From assembly GCA_013821455.1 (NCBI GenBank), contig JACDGS010000002.1:32311-96310 (forward strand): DNA of 64,000 nucleotides. Reading direction: 5' to 3'. Within the stretch, counting starts at the first letter, position 1, and each line of letters starts with the position of its first letter. The stretch comes from Chthoniobacterales bacterium. Lineage in GTDB: Bacteria > Verrucomicrobiota > Verrucomicrobiia > Chthoniobacterales > UBA10450. Under the pieces are notes generated by a model. That model saw only the letters and a program-made list of their open reading frames with translations, was not told the origin of the DNA and ran no database searches. This document shows, piece after piece, positions 1 through 9,820 of the stretch. The translations under genes and the position numbers were made by a program.

Positions 1-2
1 GC

Positions 3-95
3 GGGACTGCGCTCAAGATTGTCGTTGGCAAGGACACGCGCCTTCCCGGTTACAATTCCTACGAGGACAACGGGATCAAATTTTTCCGGCACGAC
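3..95 (+). pseudogene. glmM (phosphoglucosamine mutase) relic with internal deletion
   Basis: Frame 3 reads a stretch matching GlmM twice. Residues KIVVGKDTRLPGY match KIVLGKDTRLSGY of the intact gene at 8226, and a few residues later YEDNGIKFFRHD matches the segment after the active-site serine loop. In the intact gene these blocks are about 50 codons apart, so the fragment carries an in-frame deletion that removed the catalytic serine loop. Similarity stops after position 95, and the 5' end lies outside the window. It is non-functional as seen. The deletion could lie in an older duplicate or in an acquired copy. Confidence 0.7.
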
Positions 96-263
96 GTTCG
101 CGTTGGAATGGGCACCTTGCTCGGGTTGGAAAACGAGTGCGTCTTTTTCAGCGACACGATCGGCAACGGATCACGACCGAACCGGGACCATGAGCGCAGC
201 CCAGAACGATTCAGCAAATCAAAGGAGCCGGTAAGCTTCCACCAGACCGACACCGGTCGCACC

Positions 264-320
264 GTTCTTTGGATCGCCGCGCAGCGAGTCGCATTCAGGA
301 TACAGTTTCAAGTGGCCGTC
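264..320 (-). pseudogene. Relic of a TPR-kinase C-terminus
   Basis: On the minus strand this reads HLKLYPECDSLRGDPK. That matches the conserved last residues of the two intact kinases in the window, which end their TPR region with LKL-P-CDPLR-DPRFEK (kinase 2) and LRLSPLWDPLRGDPRFEK (kinase 1). The match is short and the open frame ends soon after. I infer a remnant of a further ECF-kinase module. The remaining bases between 96 and 403 show nothing else I recognise. Confidence 0.45.
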
Positions 321-403
321 TTGCCGAGGTAGCGCTTCCCCCATCAACGGGATCAAGCGCTACGCTCGGCGACGGTTTGGCAGAGGCCTGCCAACGCTCA
401 CCG

Positions 404-907
404 TTATCTTACGACGATGGTGCCTCTGATTGTACCACTGGTCTCGCCGGTATCGAGGTTCGAGCATTGGTCCGTGGTGAAGTGGCCTTGAGCACCAGCG
501 TACCGGCCCGTTCCGCCGATAATGGTCCAGGGGTCCACATGGCGAGCATCGCCATTGTCGCATAACCCACTGTTAACTCCCAGGAAGAACGCTAAAATGC
601 TGTCACCGTTGGCGGGGTCTCCCACGATCAAACGGCTTCCACCAGGGTTCCCGGGCGGCGTAAACGCGAAAGTGAAGACCGCTGGGAGCGAATAATACAG
701 TGTGAATGGACCAAGCGCCGTGTCGGTAGACATGACGCTCCCATTGACAAAAACCCCTTCCGCTGGATTGGGGAAAGGCGCGCCACTTTCGCTCCCGGCG
801 ATAGTACCATTAAATCGTATTCCTCCCGCTTCCACCGCGGAGCTGACGAGCCCCACGGTCAGGAAGATTGCTGTCATTAGGCTGATTCTTTTAATCTCTT
901 TTTTCAT
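404..907 (-). CDS. Secreted protein with Gly-Gly-Thr-Gly-Arg-Tyr motif, unknown function
   Basis: The protein is 167 residues. Residues 1-27 form a signal peptide: KKEIKR, a hydrophobic stretch, then SAVEAGG, with likely cleavage after VEA. The mature part is rich in Gly, Thr and Asn and ends with IGGTGRYAGAQGHF followed by a Thr/Gly-rich strand pattern. That resembles the repeated motif of small extracellular beta-barrels of the dirigent or allene-oxide-cyclase-like type, but I cannot assign a family with confidence. Two cysteines (CDNGDA and DQCSN) could form a disulfide in the periplasm. It stands alone between relics, and nothing in the context gives it a role. Confidence 0.6.
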   Translation of the reverse strand: MKKEIKRISLMTAIFLTVGLVSSAVEAGGIRFNGTIAGSESGAPFPNPAEGVFVNGSVMSTDTALGPFTLYYSLPAVFTFAFTPPGNPGGSRLIVGDPANGDSILAFFLGVNSGLCDNGDARHVDPWTIIGGTGRYAGAQGHFTTDQCSNLDTGETSGTIRGTIVVR

Positions 908-966
908 AAACTAAGTTTCCTTTTCTTTTTTGGCCTTCTTTGATTCCTCGTTATTGAGGAATCATT

Positions 967-1172
967 TTTGGCCGTTCACCGATGTACTTCGCGAAATTTG
1001 GCCGGGCGTTACGCGGAAAGTTCAGAAACTTGAGAACCACGGATCCGCCTGCGCCGAGGCTAAGGCGTGACAGGTGACGCGGATAGCACGGATAGAGGCG
1101 CAGGCCGCCGCGCAGCGAGCCCCACATCGGATTCAGTCGCCAGTCGCCATAGCTTGGACAGCCCGGCGGGTT
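967..1172 (-). pseudogene. Relics of an ECF sigma/kinase module downstream of the TonB receptor
   Basis: Two fragments lie in this otherwise gene-free stretch (908-1200). At 1104-1172 the minus strand reads PPGCPSYGDWRLNPMWGSLR, which lines up with the end of kinase 1 (TPGLHTYGNLRLSPLWDPLR). At 979-1008 the plus-strand text GTACTTCGCGAAATTTGG followed by GTTACG resembles 7288-7316, the spacer between sigma factor 1 and kinase 1, at about two thirds identity. The order (kinase tail, then sigma/kinase spacer) does not match an intact module, so this is rearranged debris. Confidence 0.45.
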
Positions 1173-1200
1173 GCACAAAGGCCAGCTCGCAACAGGGCGA

Positions 1201-4200
1201 CTAAAATTTCTTCGTTAGCTGGAGGTAGCAGAAGCGGCCTTTGACATTGGCAAGGGATGGGTCGTAGCCATTGCCGAAGCCGCCGGCGAGGAATGGCGGG
1301 TCGGAATCGAACACGTTCTGCATCCCGAGCGTGATCGTCGTGCCATTCAACCAGGCGCGCCATCCACGCGCACCGTAGTCGGCAGTGGAGATGGCCATGG
1401 CGTTTTTCTCCTTGCCATCGGGCATCTTCACGTTCTTTCCGCCATCCTTGGCGTAACCAGCGACTTCCTGCTGAGCCAGCGGCGCCCGTAAGTTAAACGT
1501 ATAAGACGCGATCAGGTCGAGCGTGGTCCACTCCCGTACTTTGCGGATGCCCGGACCCCCTGCCGATGTCGCGAGGAACACATTGTTATCTTGATACTGG
1601 CCGGTGTAGTGCACGGTCGCTCCAAGATCGAAGCCGGCGAGCCAGGTGTGAGCCGGGCCGTCCCAGAACGCGCTGGCAAAAGCTCGAGTGTGCGGCAGCG
1701 AGCCGGCTAAGGGCGGTAGAAGCGCAGACGAACCCGAGAGCCCAAATCGGTGACTGTCGGGAGTTACCTGAAGCTCGAAGCGAGACAGGTAGGTCCCGTT
1801 GAGAGTAATGGTAAACCTGCCGAAATCGCCACGACCAAAGATCGCTGAATCCAGGATATAGATCGCTTCGTAATCGAGACCTTCCACCACGACGCGGGCG
1901 AGGTTCAAGTTAGGGTTGATGAGGTCCGTGATTGCGCCAGTTGTTGGATCACGAATGACATACCCCGGAAATAGATCCTCATGATCGACGATGAAATTCC
2001 CATCGGATAACGCGGCAAGTGATCGAAGGTCAATATGCCAGAAATCAGCGCTCAGGCTAAGACCTCTAATCCATTTCGGACTGTAAACCGCTCCGTAAGA
2101 CCATTCGTAGGCAACCTCCGGCTTTAGGAGGGGGTTTCCGGTCAAGAGTACCCGTACTGCGGTGCCCTCGGGTGTCTGCCCCGTTGGATCGGGAATGCCG
2201 AGGGGACCGCCGGCGGGGATGAAAATCTCCGTTCCGGCCGGCGTAAGATCGGGTAATGTCGGCGGATGAAACGCTTCGCTGTAAGAAGCACGGAAAGTGA
2301 GAGTGCCAATCCTCACGGGCTCAAGCGGCTCCCAGCGAACGGAAAATTTCGGCTTCTGCGCGTGATACTGGGAGTGTTCTTCAGGCAAAACGATAGGAGC
2401 AGTAGTCGCAGATGTATTCTGGCGATACCATTCTTCGCGCTCGGCGATGTCGAACTCGAGACTGTATGCTCCTGGCAACTTCCAGGGCTGGTCACTGGAA
2501 TACGCACCTCTTGGTAGATTCCCCAGACGTCCCGGTTTACCCTCGCGGTTTGGGAATTAAAGGTACCGATCGCGTCAAAACTGGTGTTTTTCGGGTCAGG
2601 ATCGTTTCTCCAGCTCTCTCTGCGATACTCGAGCCCGGCGGCGAAGGAGACCGGCCCGGCGGGAAGATTGAACAGATCGCCATCGAGATGGAAATAGGAC
2701 GATGCTAACTCAAACTGGCCGGTGGCATGCAGAGTAACGTAGACCCGGCTGATTGCCGCCGCGGTGTTTCTACCTTGGTATCCAAGGAACGGGTTAAACG
2801 CGGTGGCCGGGTCCGTATCCAAGAGCGCTTCGCGTAAGCCCTTCGCGCTGACCACGCCACCAGTGAGGGTTTCCTCCTCGTTCCGGGAATAGCGGAAACC
2901 CGATTCCCAATTCCAATTCTTGAAGTAATCGCCAAACTCTCCCATCCGACCGCGAAGTCCGGCATCGAGTAGCCAGTCGTGGAACGTGGTCTTGGATGTA
3001 GCGCCGCCTGTGTCTTTAATGCCGCGGAAATGAACTCCGGTGGTGACAGGCGTGCCATCAGGCAAAATCGCATCCGCGAGCGTGAAGGGATTAAACGGAT
3101 TTGCGATTGGCACACTTATGCCGTCAAGATTAAAGGCAGCACCGTTCGCTTTCTTGAATGGATCCGGGAAAAAGCCACTAGCCGCCCCAGCTCCATCAAA
3201 AAAGGAGCGGGTATATTTGAAGTCGGCAAACACCGTGAAGGACTTGTCATAAATATCGCGCGTAAAAGAGCCATAGAAACTTTGGCGATCCGCCGCTGGA
3301 ATCGATGCGGTCGCAGGCGCGTAGTTATAAAGGGTGAAGTTCCCATCGGGATAAGGAACCTTGTTGGTATAGTAAAGTGATTGGGAGACATTCGGGGCGG
3401 AATGGGGCGGCGGAGAGTTCCCACTAAAAAACAGCTTCGGGATCAATCGAAAGCCTAATGGAGCCTCGGGGTTGCTGAAGAACGGGCCGATATAGCCGGG
3501 GAAATCCGTGCTGCGCAAATCAAACCCGCCAAACGCAGCTTGGTTGGCGTTACTGGTAATGTTGCGGTCGCGACCGTATATGGCGGCTCGATCGTAGGCG
3601 TCGGCAATGATCACGATATCGGTCTTGTCATCTCTCATCCCGGTAATCATCCACGTCTCGAGCTCGCGTGCGTCATTCGAGGAACCCAGATTTGTGTTGC
3701 CAATACTGCTTCCAATCTCCGAACCACGAAATTTGTGTTTCAAAAAGATATTGAAGACACCGGCCACCGCATCACTGCCGTAAATGGCCGAGGCGCCATC
3801 CTTCAGGATGTCGATGTGATCAATCATCGGGAAGGGAATGAGATTGATGTCCACCCCCGCGACGCCGGGCGAGGCACCTGCGGCAACCCCGCCGCCGCTC
3901 CCAATTATCGCAGCGCGCTTTCCATCGATGAGAACCAGAGTCTCTTTGGGCAGCAAACCGCGCAGATTGGGGATTACGCTGCCATTCCCGCCATCAATGC
4001 CATTGGCGTTCTGGTTAATGGTCGAGCCCAGCGACTGCGGCAGCTTGGTCAGCAGGTCGGTGGCGTTGCGCACGCCTAATTTCTCGATGTCTTCTGGACG
4101 ATAGGTATCCACAGGGATTGACCCTACTTCCTCGCCGGTTGGAATATTTGAGCCGGTAACGACAATCCGTTCGGCTTCGTTCTCCGTGGGAATGCCAGGT

Positions 4201-4334
4201 GTCGGAGAGGGATTCTGTGCGGAAACCGAGCAGGCAAGTAAAGCAAACAATCCGCCAACAGAAGCAGAGATGAACTGCGCTGGTTCGAGTCGGCGGATCG
4301 GATTTCTGGGCATCAGCTGATTGCCGTTGGCCAA
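1201..4334 (-). pseudogene. TonB-dependent outer-membrane receptor, one frameshift
   Basis: Two overlapping reading frames (4334-2313 and 2478-1201) together give one receptor of about 1040 residues. The N-terminus has a signal peptide ending in ACSVSAQ. The plug domain follows, with ERIVVTGSNIPT, the LRGL.P.ETLVLIDGKR block and the IDHIDILKDGASAIYGSDAVAGVFNI block. A long barrel follows, ending in an aromatic residue (LTKKF), as usual for outer-membrane insertion. The frame breaks near 2482-2488: the coding strand has AGCCCTGG, where one extra C would restore SPWKLPGAYS. It could be a true null mutation or a homopolymer sequencing error. It lies 102 bp after kinase 1 on the same strand, so it was probably the third gene of that operon. 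The substrate is unknown. Confidence 0.85.
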
Positions 4335-4435
4335 CGATGCCGCCGCTTGGAGATCGGGAGCAAGCTAATTTTGCTTTGGTGCGAGAGAGGCGACACGCCT
4401 GTGCGCAGGTTGCGGCGTGGTTAGCAGACGACGGA

Positions 4436-7252
4436 CTATTTTGGAGCAAGCGAATTTACGATTTTCTCGAAGCGCGGATCGCCGCGCAACGGGTCCCACA
4501 GCGGACTCAAGCGCAAGTTGCCATAAGTGTGCAAGCCCGGCGTTTTGACGAGGGCTTCAAGTTGCCCAAGCGCCAATTCACGTTCGCCTGTCCAGATACA
4601 GATGATGGCAAAGCAAGTCTTTACGTATGGCTCAGTGTCTGAGTCCTTGACGCTGGCTGCGAGTTCCATCGCGCGCCGGCCTTCGCTTAGTGCCTCTTCT
4701 TTTCTTCCCAGGCCTGCATCGATCAGCCCGAGCTCAGAAAGTAGGCCTACATCTTCAGCGTGACCGCTGATCTCGTGCTCTTGTTGTGCGCGTGCGCTCA
4801 TAAAGGCAGCGCGCGCAGAACTTTCGTCTCCTTTCAAACGAGCGACTACACCCACCCCAAATTCGCGGCCAAGGCGAGGAAAGCTCCACTCGAACGAAGG
4901 TCCCTGGGAAAGCAAGGGCGCAGCACGCTCGGCGGTGTCCCAGTCACGATCGTAGAGCGCAAGAGTGTAGCGCTGGGCCGCCACAAATGGATCTTTGTCT
5001 GATCCAGGTTCATTGGTCAGGATCTTTTCAATTGCAGCGCGCCAAGGCCCTGTGTCGGCTCGCCGGTATACTTCGACCGAAGCGCGAAAAAGCCGCCCCG
5101 GCCTGAGGTCTGGATTGTATGCAACGATACGATCCATAATTCTGGTGAACTGGTCATAGTCGTGCAACCAAACGTAGGTCGATCCGAGGGTAATCAGGTA
5201 AGGGAGATTTCGAGGATCGAGTTCAGATGCGCGCTCGAGATTCTGTGTGGCGTCAGTCCAGCGACTCTGTTTGTAGTCCATCAATCCCGCTAACTCATAA
5301 ACCTGCGGGTTATTGGGTAAGGTTTCTCGAGCAAGAGCAAGTTCCGCGCGGGCGCGGTGATAATCCGAATAACCCCAAAAAAGATGCCATGCCAGCGCCA
5401 GGTGGGCTTCCCCCGAATCCGGTCTCAACCGAAATGCAGAATCTATGGCCGACTTTGCCAGAGCCAATCGCGCGGGCGTTTTGTCAATCAACTCGTGCGC
5501 AAAGGCTAGCTGGCAATAAGCGGTGAAGAAATTTGGATCACGAGCAAGTGCCTTATTAAGCAGGTCCACAGCCTCGGAAAGATTCACGGAAGGCCCCAAG
5601 GAGATCTGCGCGTTGTAAATTATGGAGACGGCGCGGACGTAAAAATCATAGGCAACCAGGTCCTGAGTTGGTGTTTCTTCAACAGACGCCTTCTCACTAG
5701 CTGAGAGCTTGGCGTGAAGGTGCTGGGCAACTTTTTTCGCGATCTCGCTTTGGATGGCGAACAAATCATTCAAATCGCGGTCGTATTCCTCGGCCCAAAT
5801 GTGGGTGTCCGTGCGCGTGTCAATCAGCTGTGCATTCAGATGAAGATGCGTGCCGGCCCTCCGGACACTCCCCTCCAGAACATGCGATACCCGCAGATCA
5901 TTTCCAATCTGACGGAGATTTCGTTTGCCGCGATATTCCATCACGCTTGTCCGGCTGATGACTTTCAGGTCACCGATCTTGGCCAGCTTGGTCAAAATGT
6001 CGTCTTGTAAGCCATCGACAAAGGCCGCGTTCTCTTTCTGTTCGCCCATATTTTCAAACGGTAGAACGGCGATGCCAGTTGTTAGCTGACGTTGGATTAG
6101 TTCGCTCTGCCACACGTTCCATCCAACCGCTGCAATCAGCGCAATCATAGATGCCGCAAGCAGCGCGATGGTTGGATTGCGCCGCATCCATTTCCCGGCG
6201 CGGGTGAGCGGGCCCGTGCGCCGGGCCGCAATTGGTTCATGCTTTAGCCAGCGGTCCAAGTCCTCAGCCAGCGCGAGGGCAGACGAATATCGGCGCTTCG
6301 GATCTTTCTCGAGACACTTCAGGCAAATCGTGGAAAGATCGCGATCGACTTTCGGATTTAAGACACGCGGTTGCCGCGGCTCCGTATCGAGCACCAGCTT
6401 GATCGTCTCGTAGGTTGCTCCACCAGCAAAGGGCGGATGACCGGTCAGCAATTGGTAAAGCACTGCGCCAAGTCCATAGATATCTGTGACGCTGCTGACT
6501 GCCGCATTGTTCCCCATTGCCTGCTCTGGCGCCATGTAACTAGGTGTCCCCAAAACGTCCAGCGTGCGCGTCATCGTGCTCTCCGTTTCCACCAGCCGCG
6601 CCAGTCCGAAGTCAGTCAGGTGCGGTTCGCCTTTGGCATCGAGCAGAATGTTCCCCGGTTTGATGTCACGATGGAGAATTCCATGTTCATGCGCGTAATG
6701 AACCGTGCGCGCGACCGTCGTGATTAATTCTACCGCGCGCCGAATCGGCATCGGCTCCCGTCTGGCCACTTCATCAAGTTGGCCGCCTTCGATAAACTTC
6801 ATGCTGAAGTAGCACGAGCCGTCACGTTCGCCGACCTCGTGGATCGGAACGATACCGGGATGCTCCAAACGCGCCGCGGCTTCGGCTTCAAGCCGAAAAC
6901 GCTTCAGGTGCGCTTTGCTCGCCCACGGACCAAGGCTAATGACTTTTAATGCGACTGTGCGATTGAGGCTCTTTTGCCGCGCTCGAAATACCACGCCCTG
7001 ACCGCCGCGACCGACCTCTTCCAACAATTCGTAATCGCCCAACTCTCCCAGCAGCCCGACTGCGCGCTTTGAAATTTCCACATGCGACGCACAAGTCGCG
7101 TCATTCGCCTCCGCTGAACCTATGGCGGACGAGTCGTCAGCGGCTACAAAAGCGAGCGCGGTTTTGAGCACGCACCCGGTGCAAAGCCCTTCCGGCGCAT
7201 CGGAAAAGATTTTCGCGCCGCATTTGCGGCAGATTCGCATTATTCTAACCAT
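4436..7252 (-). CDS. Zinc-ribbon Ser/Thr protein kinase with TolB-like domain and TPRs (module 1)
   Basis: The protein is 938 residues. Domains in order: CxxC...CxxC zinc ribbon (Cys 8, 11, 24, 27); protein kinase from about 74 to 330 with GRGGQGVVF loop, VALKVI lysine, catalytic HRDIKPGN, DFG and a GTPSYMAPEQ activation segment; one transmembrane helix near 360-382; a TolB/FlgO-like domain starting GIAVLPFENMGEQKENAAF near 394; then TPR-like helical repeats to the end. All catalytic residues are present. The topology suggests a cytoplasmic kinase and an outside sensor or scaffold part. A start at the second Met (position 7240) is equally possible. It follows the sigma factor by 57 bp, so co-expression is likely, and it may phosphorylate that sigma factor (inference). 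Confidence 0.9.
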   Translation of the reverse strand: MVRIMRICRKCGAKIFSDAPEGLCTGCVLKTALAFVAADDSSAIGSAEANDATCASHVEISKRAVGLLGELGDYELLEEVGRGGQGVVFRARQKSLNRTVALKVISLGPWASKAHLKRFRLEAEAAARLEHPGIVPIHEVGERDGSCYFSMKFIEGGQLDEVARREPMPIRRAVELITTVARTVHYAHEHGILHRDIKPGNILLDAKGEPHLTDFGLARLVETESTMTRTLDVLGTPSYMAPEQAMGNNAAVSSVTDIYGLGAVLYQLLTGHPPFAGGATYETIKLVLDTEPRQPRVLNPKVDRDLSTICLKCLEKDPKRRYSSALALAEDLDRWLKHEPIAARRTGPLTRAGKWMRRNPTIALLAASMIALIAAVGWNVWQSELIQRQLTTGIAVLPFENMGEQKENAAFVDGLQDDILTKLAKIGDLKVISRTSVMEYRGKRNLRQIGNDLRVSHVLEGSVRRAGTHLHLNAQLIDTRTDTHIWAEEYDRDLNDLFAIQSEIAKKVAQHLHAKLSASEKASVEETPTQDLVAYDFYVRAVSIIYNAQISLGPSVNLSEAVDLLNKALARDPNFFTAYCQLAFAHELIDKTPARLALAKSAIDSAFRLRPDSGEAHLALAWHLFWGYSDYHRARAELALARETLPNNPQVYELAGLMDYKQSRWTDATQNLERASELDPRNLPYLITLGSTYVWLHDYDQFTRIMDRIVAYNPDLRPGRLFRASVEVYRRADTGPWRAAIEKILTNEPGSDKDPFVAAQRYTLALYDRDWDTAERAAPLLSQGPSFEWSFPRLGREFGVGVVARLKGDESSARAAFMSARAQQEHEISGHAEDVGLLSELGLIDAGLGRKEEALSEGRRAMELAASVKDSDTEPYVKTCFAIICIWTGERELALGQLEALVKTPGLHTYGNLRLSPLWDPLRGDPRFEKIVNSLAPK

Positions 7253-7309
7253 TGCCGGAAGGTCTCCCGCACCTTCTCCCTGTTGTACTTCGTAAATTTT
7301 TGCCCCCCG

Positions 7310-8089
7310 TTACGCTTCGACCACCGCAATGAGGTGGCGCAGCTCGTCTTCGATATCGCCGGGCGTGGCAACGGTGTGGGCAATCTCCTCTCGCAATAAT
7401 GATTGGTAACGCTGCCGAAATCGGTAAAACGCCTGCCGGATCGCATTTTCGGTCATTCCCAACTGCGCGGCTATCTCCGCCTGTGACGGCGCCCCCGGTT
7501 CATCCGGGAGCAACTGCTTGAGCAAATCAAACAACCTGGCGTTGCCCGCCGTCCGATATTCATCCTTTAATCGGCTGAGCACGTGTTCCAACAACGTCGA
7601 AGCCCATCGGCGTTCGTAGATCATTTCGGCAGTCACCGGATCTGCTGGTTCCATCTCGGTCCGTCCCTCAGTATGCAGTTCTTCCAACGGGATGAGTCCC
7701 TGTCCTTTCCCGCGCTTGATCGCCATCGCGCGGCGCTGCTCGTCGGCCAGAAAATATTTCAGCGCCTTCAGCAGATAGGAACGGAGCCGCCCCTTCTCCT
7801 TCCGGACAGCGTTCAGACTTTCACGCTCGAATAGCGATACGAAAAAACCCTGGGTAAGATCCTGCGCTTCCTCGTGGCCGCAGCCCTGCCGCCTAACGAA
7901 TGCGTAAAGTGGCCGCCAGTAAATGCGGCAAAGTGTTTCGAGCGCCTCCTGGGCCGCCGGCGATTCACCTTGCGCCTCCAGCACCACGCTCCAATGCGTC
8001 GTGGCGAATGCCATCGCACCGTGCTGCGGATCTCCGCCAATGGCGCCCGAGGAAGTCACCTCATCATCAGCAGGCACGCTGTGAGCCAA
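7310..8089 (-). CDS. ECF-type RNA polymerase sigma factor (module 1)
   Basis: The protein is 259 residues. The region 2 core reads TLCRIYWRPLYAFVRRQG then EEAQDLTQGFF, and region 4 has a helix-turn-helix (AEIAAQLGMTENAIRQAFYRFRQRYQ). It is closely related to the sigma factors at 12695 and 26066, which share FATT-WSVVL, LCRIYWRPLY and AQDLTQGFF. No anti-sigma gene is adjacent. Instead a kinase follows on the same strand. In known ECF groups paired with kinases (for example Vibrio EcfP/PknT) the sigma factor is activated by phosphorylation, and by analogy that is the likely control here. One copy of the 9-mer lies at 7891, in the FVRR codons. Confidence 0.9.
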   Translation of the reverse strand: MAHSVPADDEVTSSGAIGGDPQHGAMAFATTHWSVVLEAQGESPAAQEALETLCRIYWRPLYAFVRRQGCGHEEAQDLTQGFFVSLFERESLNAVRKEKGRLRSYLLKALKYFLADEQRRAMAIKRGKGQGLIPLEELHTEGRTEMEPADPVTAEMIYERRWASTLLEHVLSRLKDEYRTAGNARLFDLLKQLLPDEPGAPSQAEIAAQLGMTENAIRQAFYRFRQRYQSLLREEIAHTVATPGDIEDELRHLIAVVEA

Positions 8090-8225
8090 GTAAAAAAGCC
8101 CGCGAAAAGCAAGGCTTCATCTTACCGAAACACTGGCAGCTTGTTCGTCACACCATGACTTTTCTTCGCCTCGCCAGCGAATTTTCCCCTTTGCTAACGA
8201 CTATGCGAGCGTTTCAATTAGGGCC
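8090..8225. promoter_or_regulatory. Divergent intergenic region between sigma factor 1 and glmM
   Basis: These 136 bp separate two divergently transcribed genes and must hold both promoters if each starts here. It is more AT-rich than the flanks (for example AAGTAAAAAAGCCCGCG near the sigma start and TTTCAATTAGGGCC near glmM). I do not see clear -35/-10 pairs. Confidence 0.35.
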
Positions 8226-9659
8226 TTGGCCGAGCATAAGAAAATCTTCGGAACCGATGGCGTGCGCGGCGTCGCCAACGTCGAGCCGGTCACGGCCGAG
8301 ACCGCGCTAAAGCTGGGGCGCGCTGCGGCGCACATTTTCACTCAGCTGAACCCGCGCGAACACCCGGAGGGTTTGCGCCCAAAGATCGTGCTCGGGAAAG
8401 ACACTAGGCTCTCGGGTTACATGCTCGAGAATGCACTCGTCGCGGGGATCACGTCGTTAGGCGTGGATGTGCTCCTGATTGGCCCGCTGCCCACGCCCGG
8501 CGTGGCCTACATCACGCGTTCATTGCGCGCGGACGCGGGCATCGTCCTCTCCGCCTCACACAACCCGTACGAAGACAACGGCATCAAATTTTTCCGGCAC
8601 GATGGCTATAAACTGGATGATAAAGTCGAGCGCCAAATCGAACAGCTCGTCTTCACCGGTGAGATCGATTCCGTTAGGCCGACTGCGGGAAAAATCGGCC
8701 GCGCCACACGCATCGACGACGCGCTCGGGCGTTACGTGGAGTTTGCCAAAAGGAGTTTTCCACGCGGCATGACCCTCGAGAAAATGCGGCTCGTGGTCGA
8801 TGCCGCGAACGGCGCCGCCTACAAATCGACGCCCTGTATTTTGCGCGAGCTCGGGGCCGATCTCACCGTCGCGCACCACCAGCCCGACGGCACCAACATC
8901 AACGCCGCCTGCGGGAGCACGCATCCGGAGGAGATCCAGCGACTCGTTAGGCAATGCGGCGCCCAGGCTGGCCTCGCGCACGATGGCGACGCGGATCGCG
9001 TCCTGCTCTGCGACGAAAACTGCGAGCTGGTCGATGGCGACGAGATCCTCGCCATCGCGGCGGTGGACTCGTTAGGCAAAGGCCAGCTCGCGCAGGAGAC
9101 GCTCGTCGCCACGGTCATGAGCAATTACGGCCTCGAGGAAGCGCTCGCGCCACACGGCGGCAAAGTCGTGCGCACACAGGTGGGCGACCGTTATGTGATC
9201 GAAGAAATGGTGCGACGCGACCTCAACCTCGGCGGGGAACAAAGCGGCCACATGATCTTCCGCGATTTCACCACCACGGGCGACGGCATCATCAGCGCGC
9301 TACAAATTTTGCGGATCATGCAGGAAACAGGGAAGCCGTTGAGCGAGCTCAAAAAATGCCTAACGAAATACCCGCAGGCGCAGCGCAATCTGCGGGTAAG
9401 GGAAAAGCCGCCGTTGGAGTCGTTAGGCAATGTGATGAAGCTGGTCGCTGAAACGGAGAAACAACTGCAAGGCAAAGGCCGCGTTCTACTGCGTTACTCC
9501 GGCACGGAGCCAAAGGTTCGCCTCCTCATCGAAGGCCGCGAGCGCGTCGAAATCGATCGCCAGGCCGACGAAATTGCCCGAGCGATCACGGCCGCGATCG
9601 GCGTCATCCCGAGCGAAGTGGAGCGGAGCGAAACGCAGCCGAGGGATCCCGTGGGGTGA
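8226..9659 (+). CDS. glmM: Phosphoglucosamine mutase GlmM
   Basis: Converts glucosamine-6-phosphate to glucosamine-1-phosphate for UDP-GlcNAc and peptidoglycan synthesis in the cytoplasm. The 477 residues start at a TTG codon with the family N-terminus KKIFGTDGVRG. The active-site serine loop GIVLSASHNPYEDNGIKFF, the metal-binding loop GLAHDGDADR, the sugar-binding loop GEQSGHMIF and the C-terminal phosphate loop RYSGTEPKVR are all present. The last 18 or so residues (PSEVERSETQ...) are encoded by a dispersed inverted repeat (9603-9752) rather than by family sequence, so the repeat has replaced the original stop. The gene holds five exact copies of the 9-mer. Confidence 0.95.
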   Translation: MAEHKKIFGTDGVRGVANVEPVTAETALKLGRAAAHIFTQLNPREHPEGLRPKIVLGKDTRLSGYMLENALVAGITSLGVDVLLIGPLPTPGVAYITRSLRADAGIVLSASHNPYEDNGIKFFRHDGYKLDDKVERQIEQLVFTGEIDSVRPTAGKIGRATRIDDALGRYVEFAKRSFPRGMTLEKMRLVVDAANGAAYKSTPCILRELGADLTVAHHQPDGTNINAACGSTHPEEIQRLVRQCGAQAGLAHDGDADRVLLCDENCELVDGDEILAIAAVDSLGKGQLAQETLVATVMSNYGLEEALAPHGGKVVRTQVGDRYVIEEMVRRDLNLGGEQSGHMIFRDFTTTGDGIISALQILRIMQETGKPLSELKKCLTKYPQAQRNLRVREKPPLESLGNVMKLVAETEKQLQGKGRVLLRYSGTEPKVRLLIEGRERVEIDRQADEIARAITAAIGVIPSEVERSETQPRDPVG

Positions 9660-9752
9660 TCGTGAAACTTTCGCTGCGGGCTCTTGCCACCACGCTGCCC
9701 GGAAACCCCACGGGATCCCTCGACTCCGCCTCCGGCTCCGCTCGGGATGACA
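9603..9752. repeat. Inverted repeat element, GTCATCC(C/T)GAGC...GCTCGGGATGAC family, copy 1
   Basis: The left arm (9603-9657, GTCATCCCGAGCGAAG then GAGGGATCCCGTGGGG) and right arm (9705-9752, CCCCACGGGATCCCTCGAC then GCTCGGGATGACA) are near-complementary, so the element can fold into one long hairpin. The left arm overlaps the end of glmM and codes its C-terminal tail. The stretch after it up to 9820 contains a pyrimidine run (CTTTCCTGCTTTCCTGATTC) related to the block at 45962-46160. Other copies: 11213, 20755, 37682, 53970. Confidence 0.85.
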
Positions 9753-9820
9753 GGTGTTTGATCGAGGCCTTGCACAGCCGTTTTCTTTTTCCTGCTTTCC
9801 TGCTTTCCTGATTCGTCATC

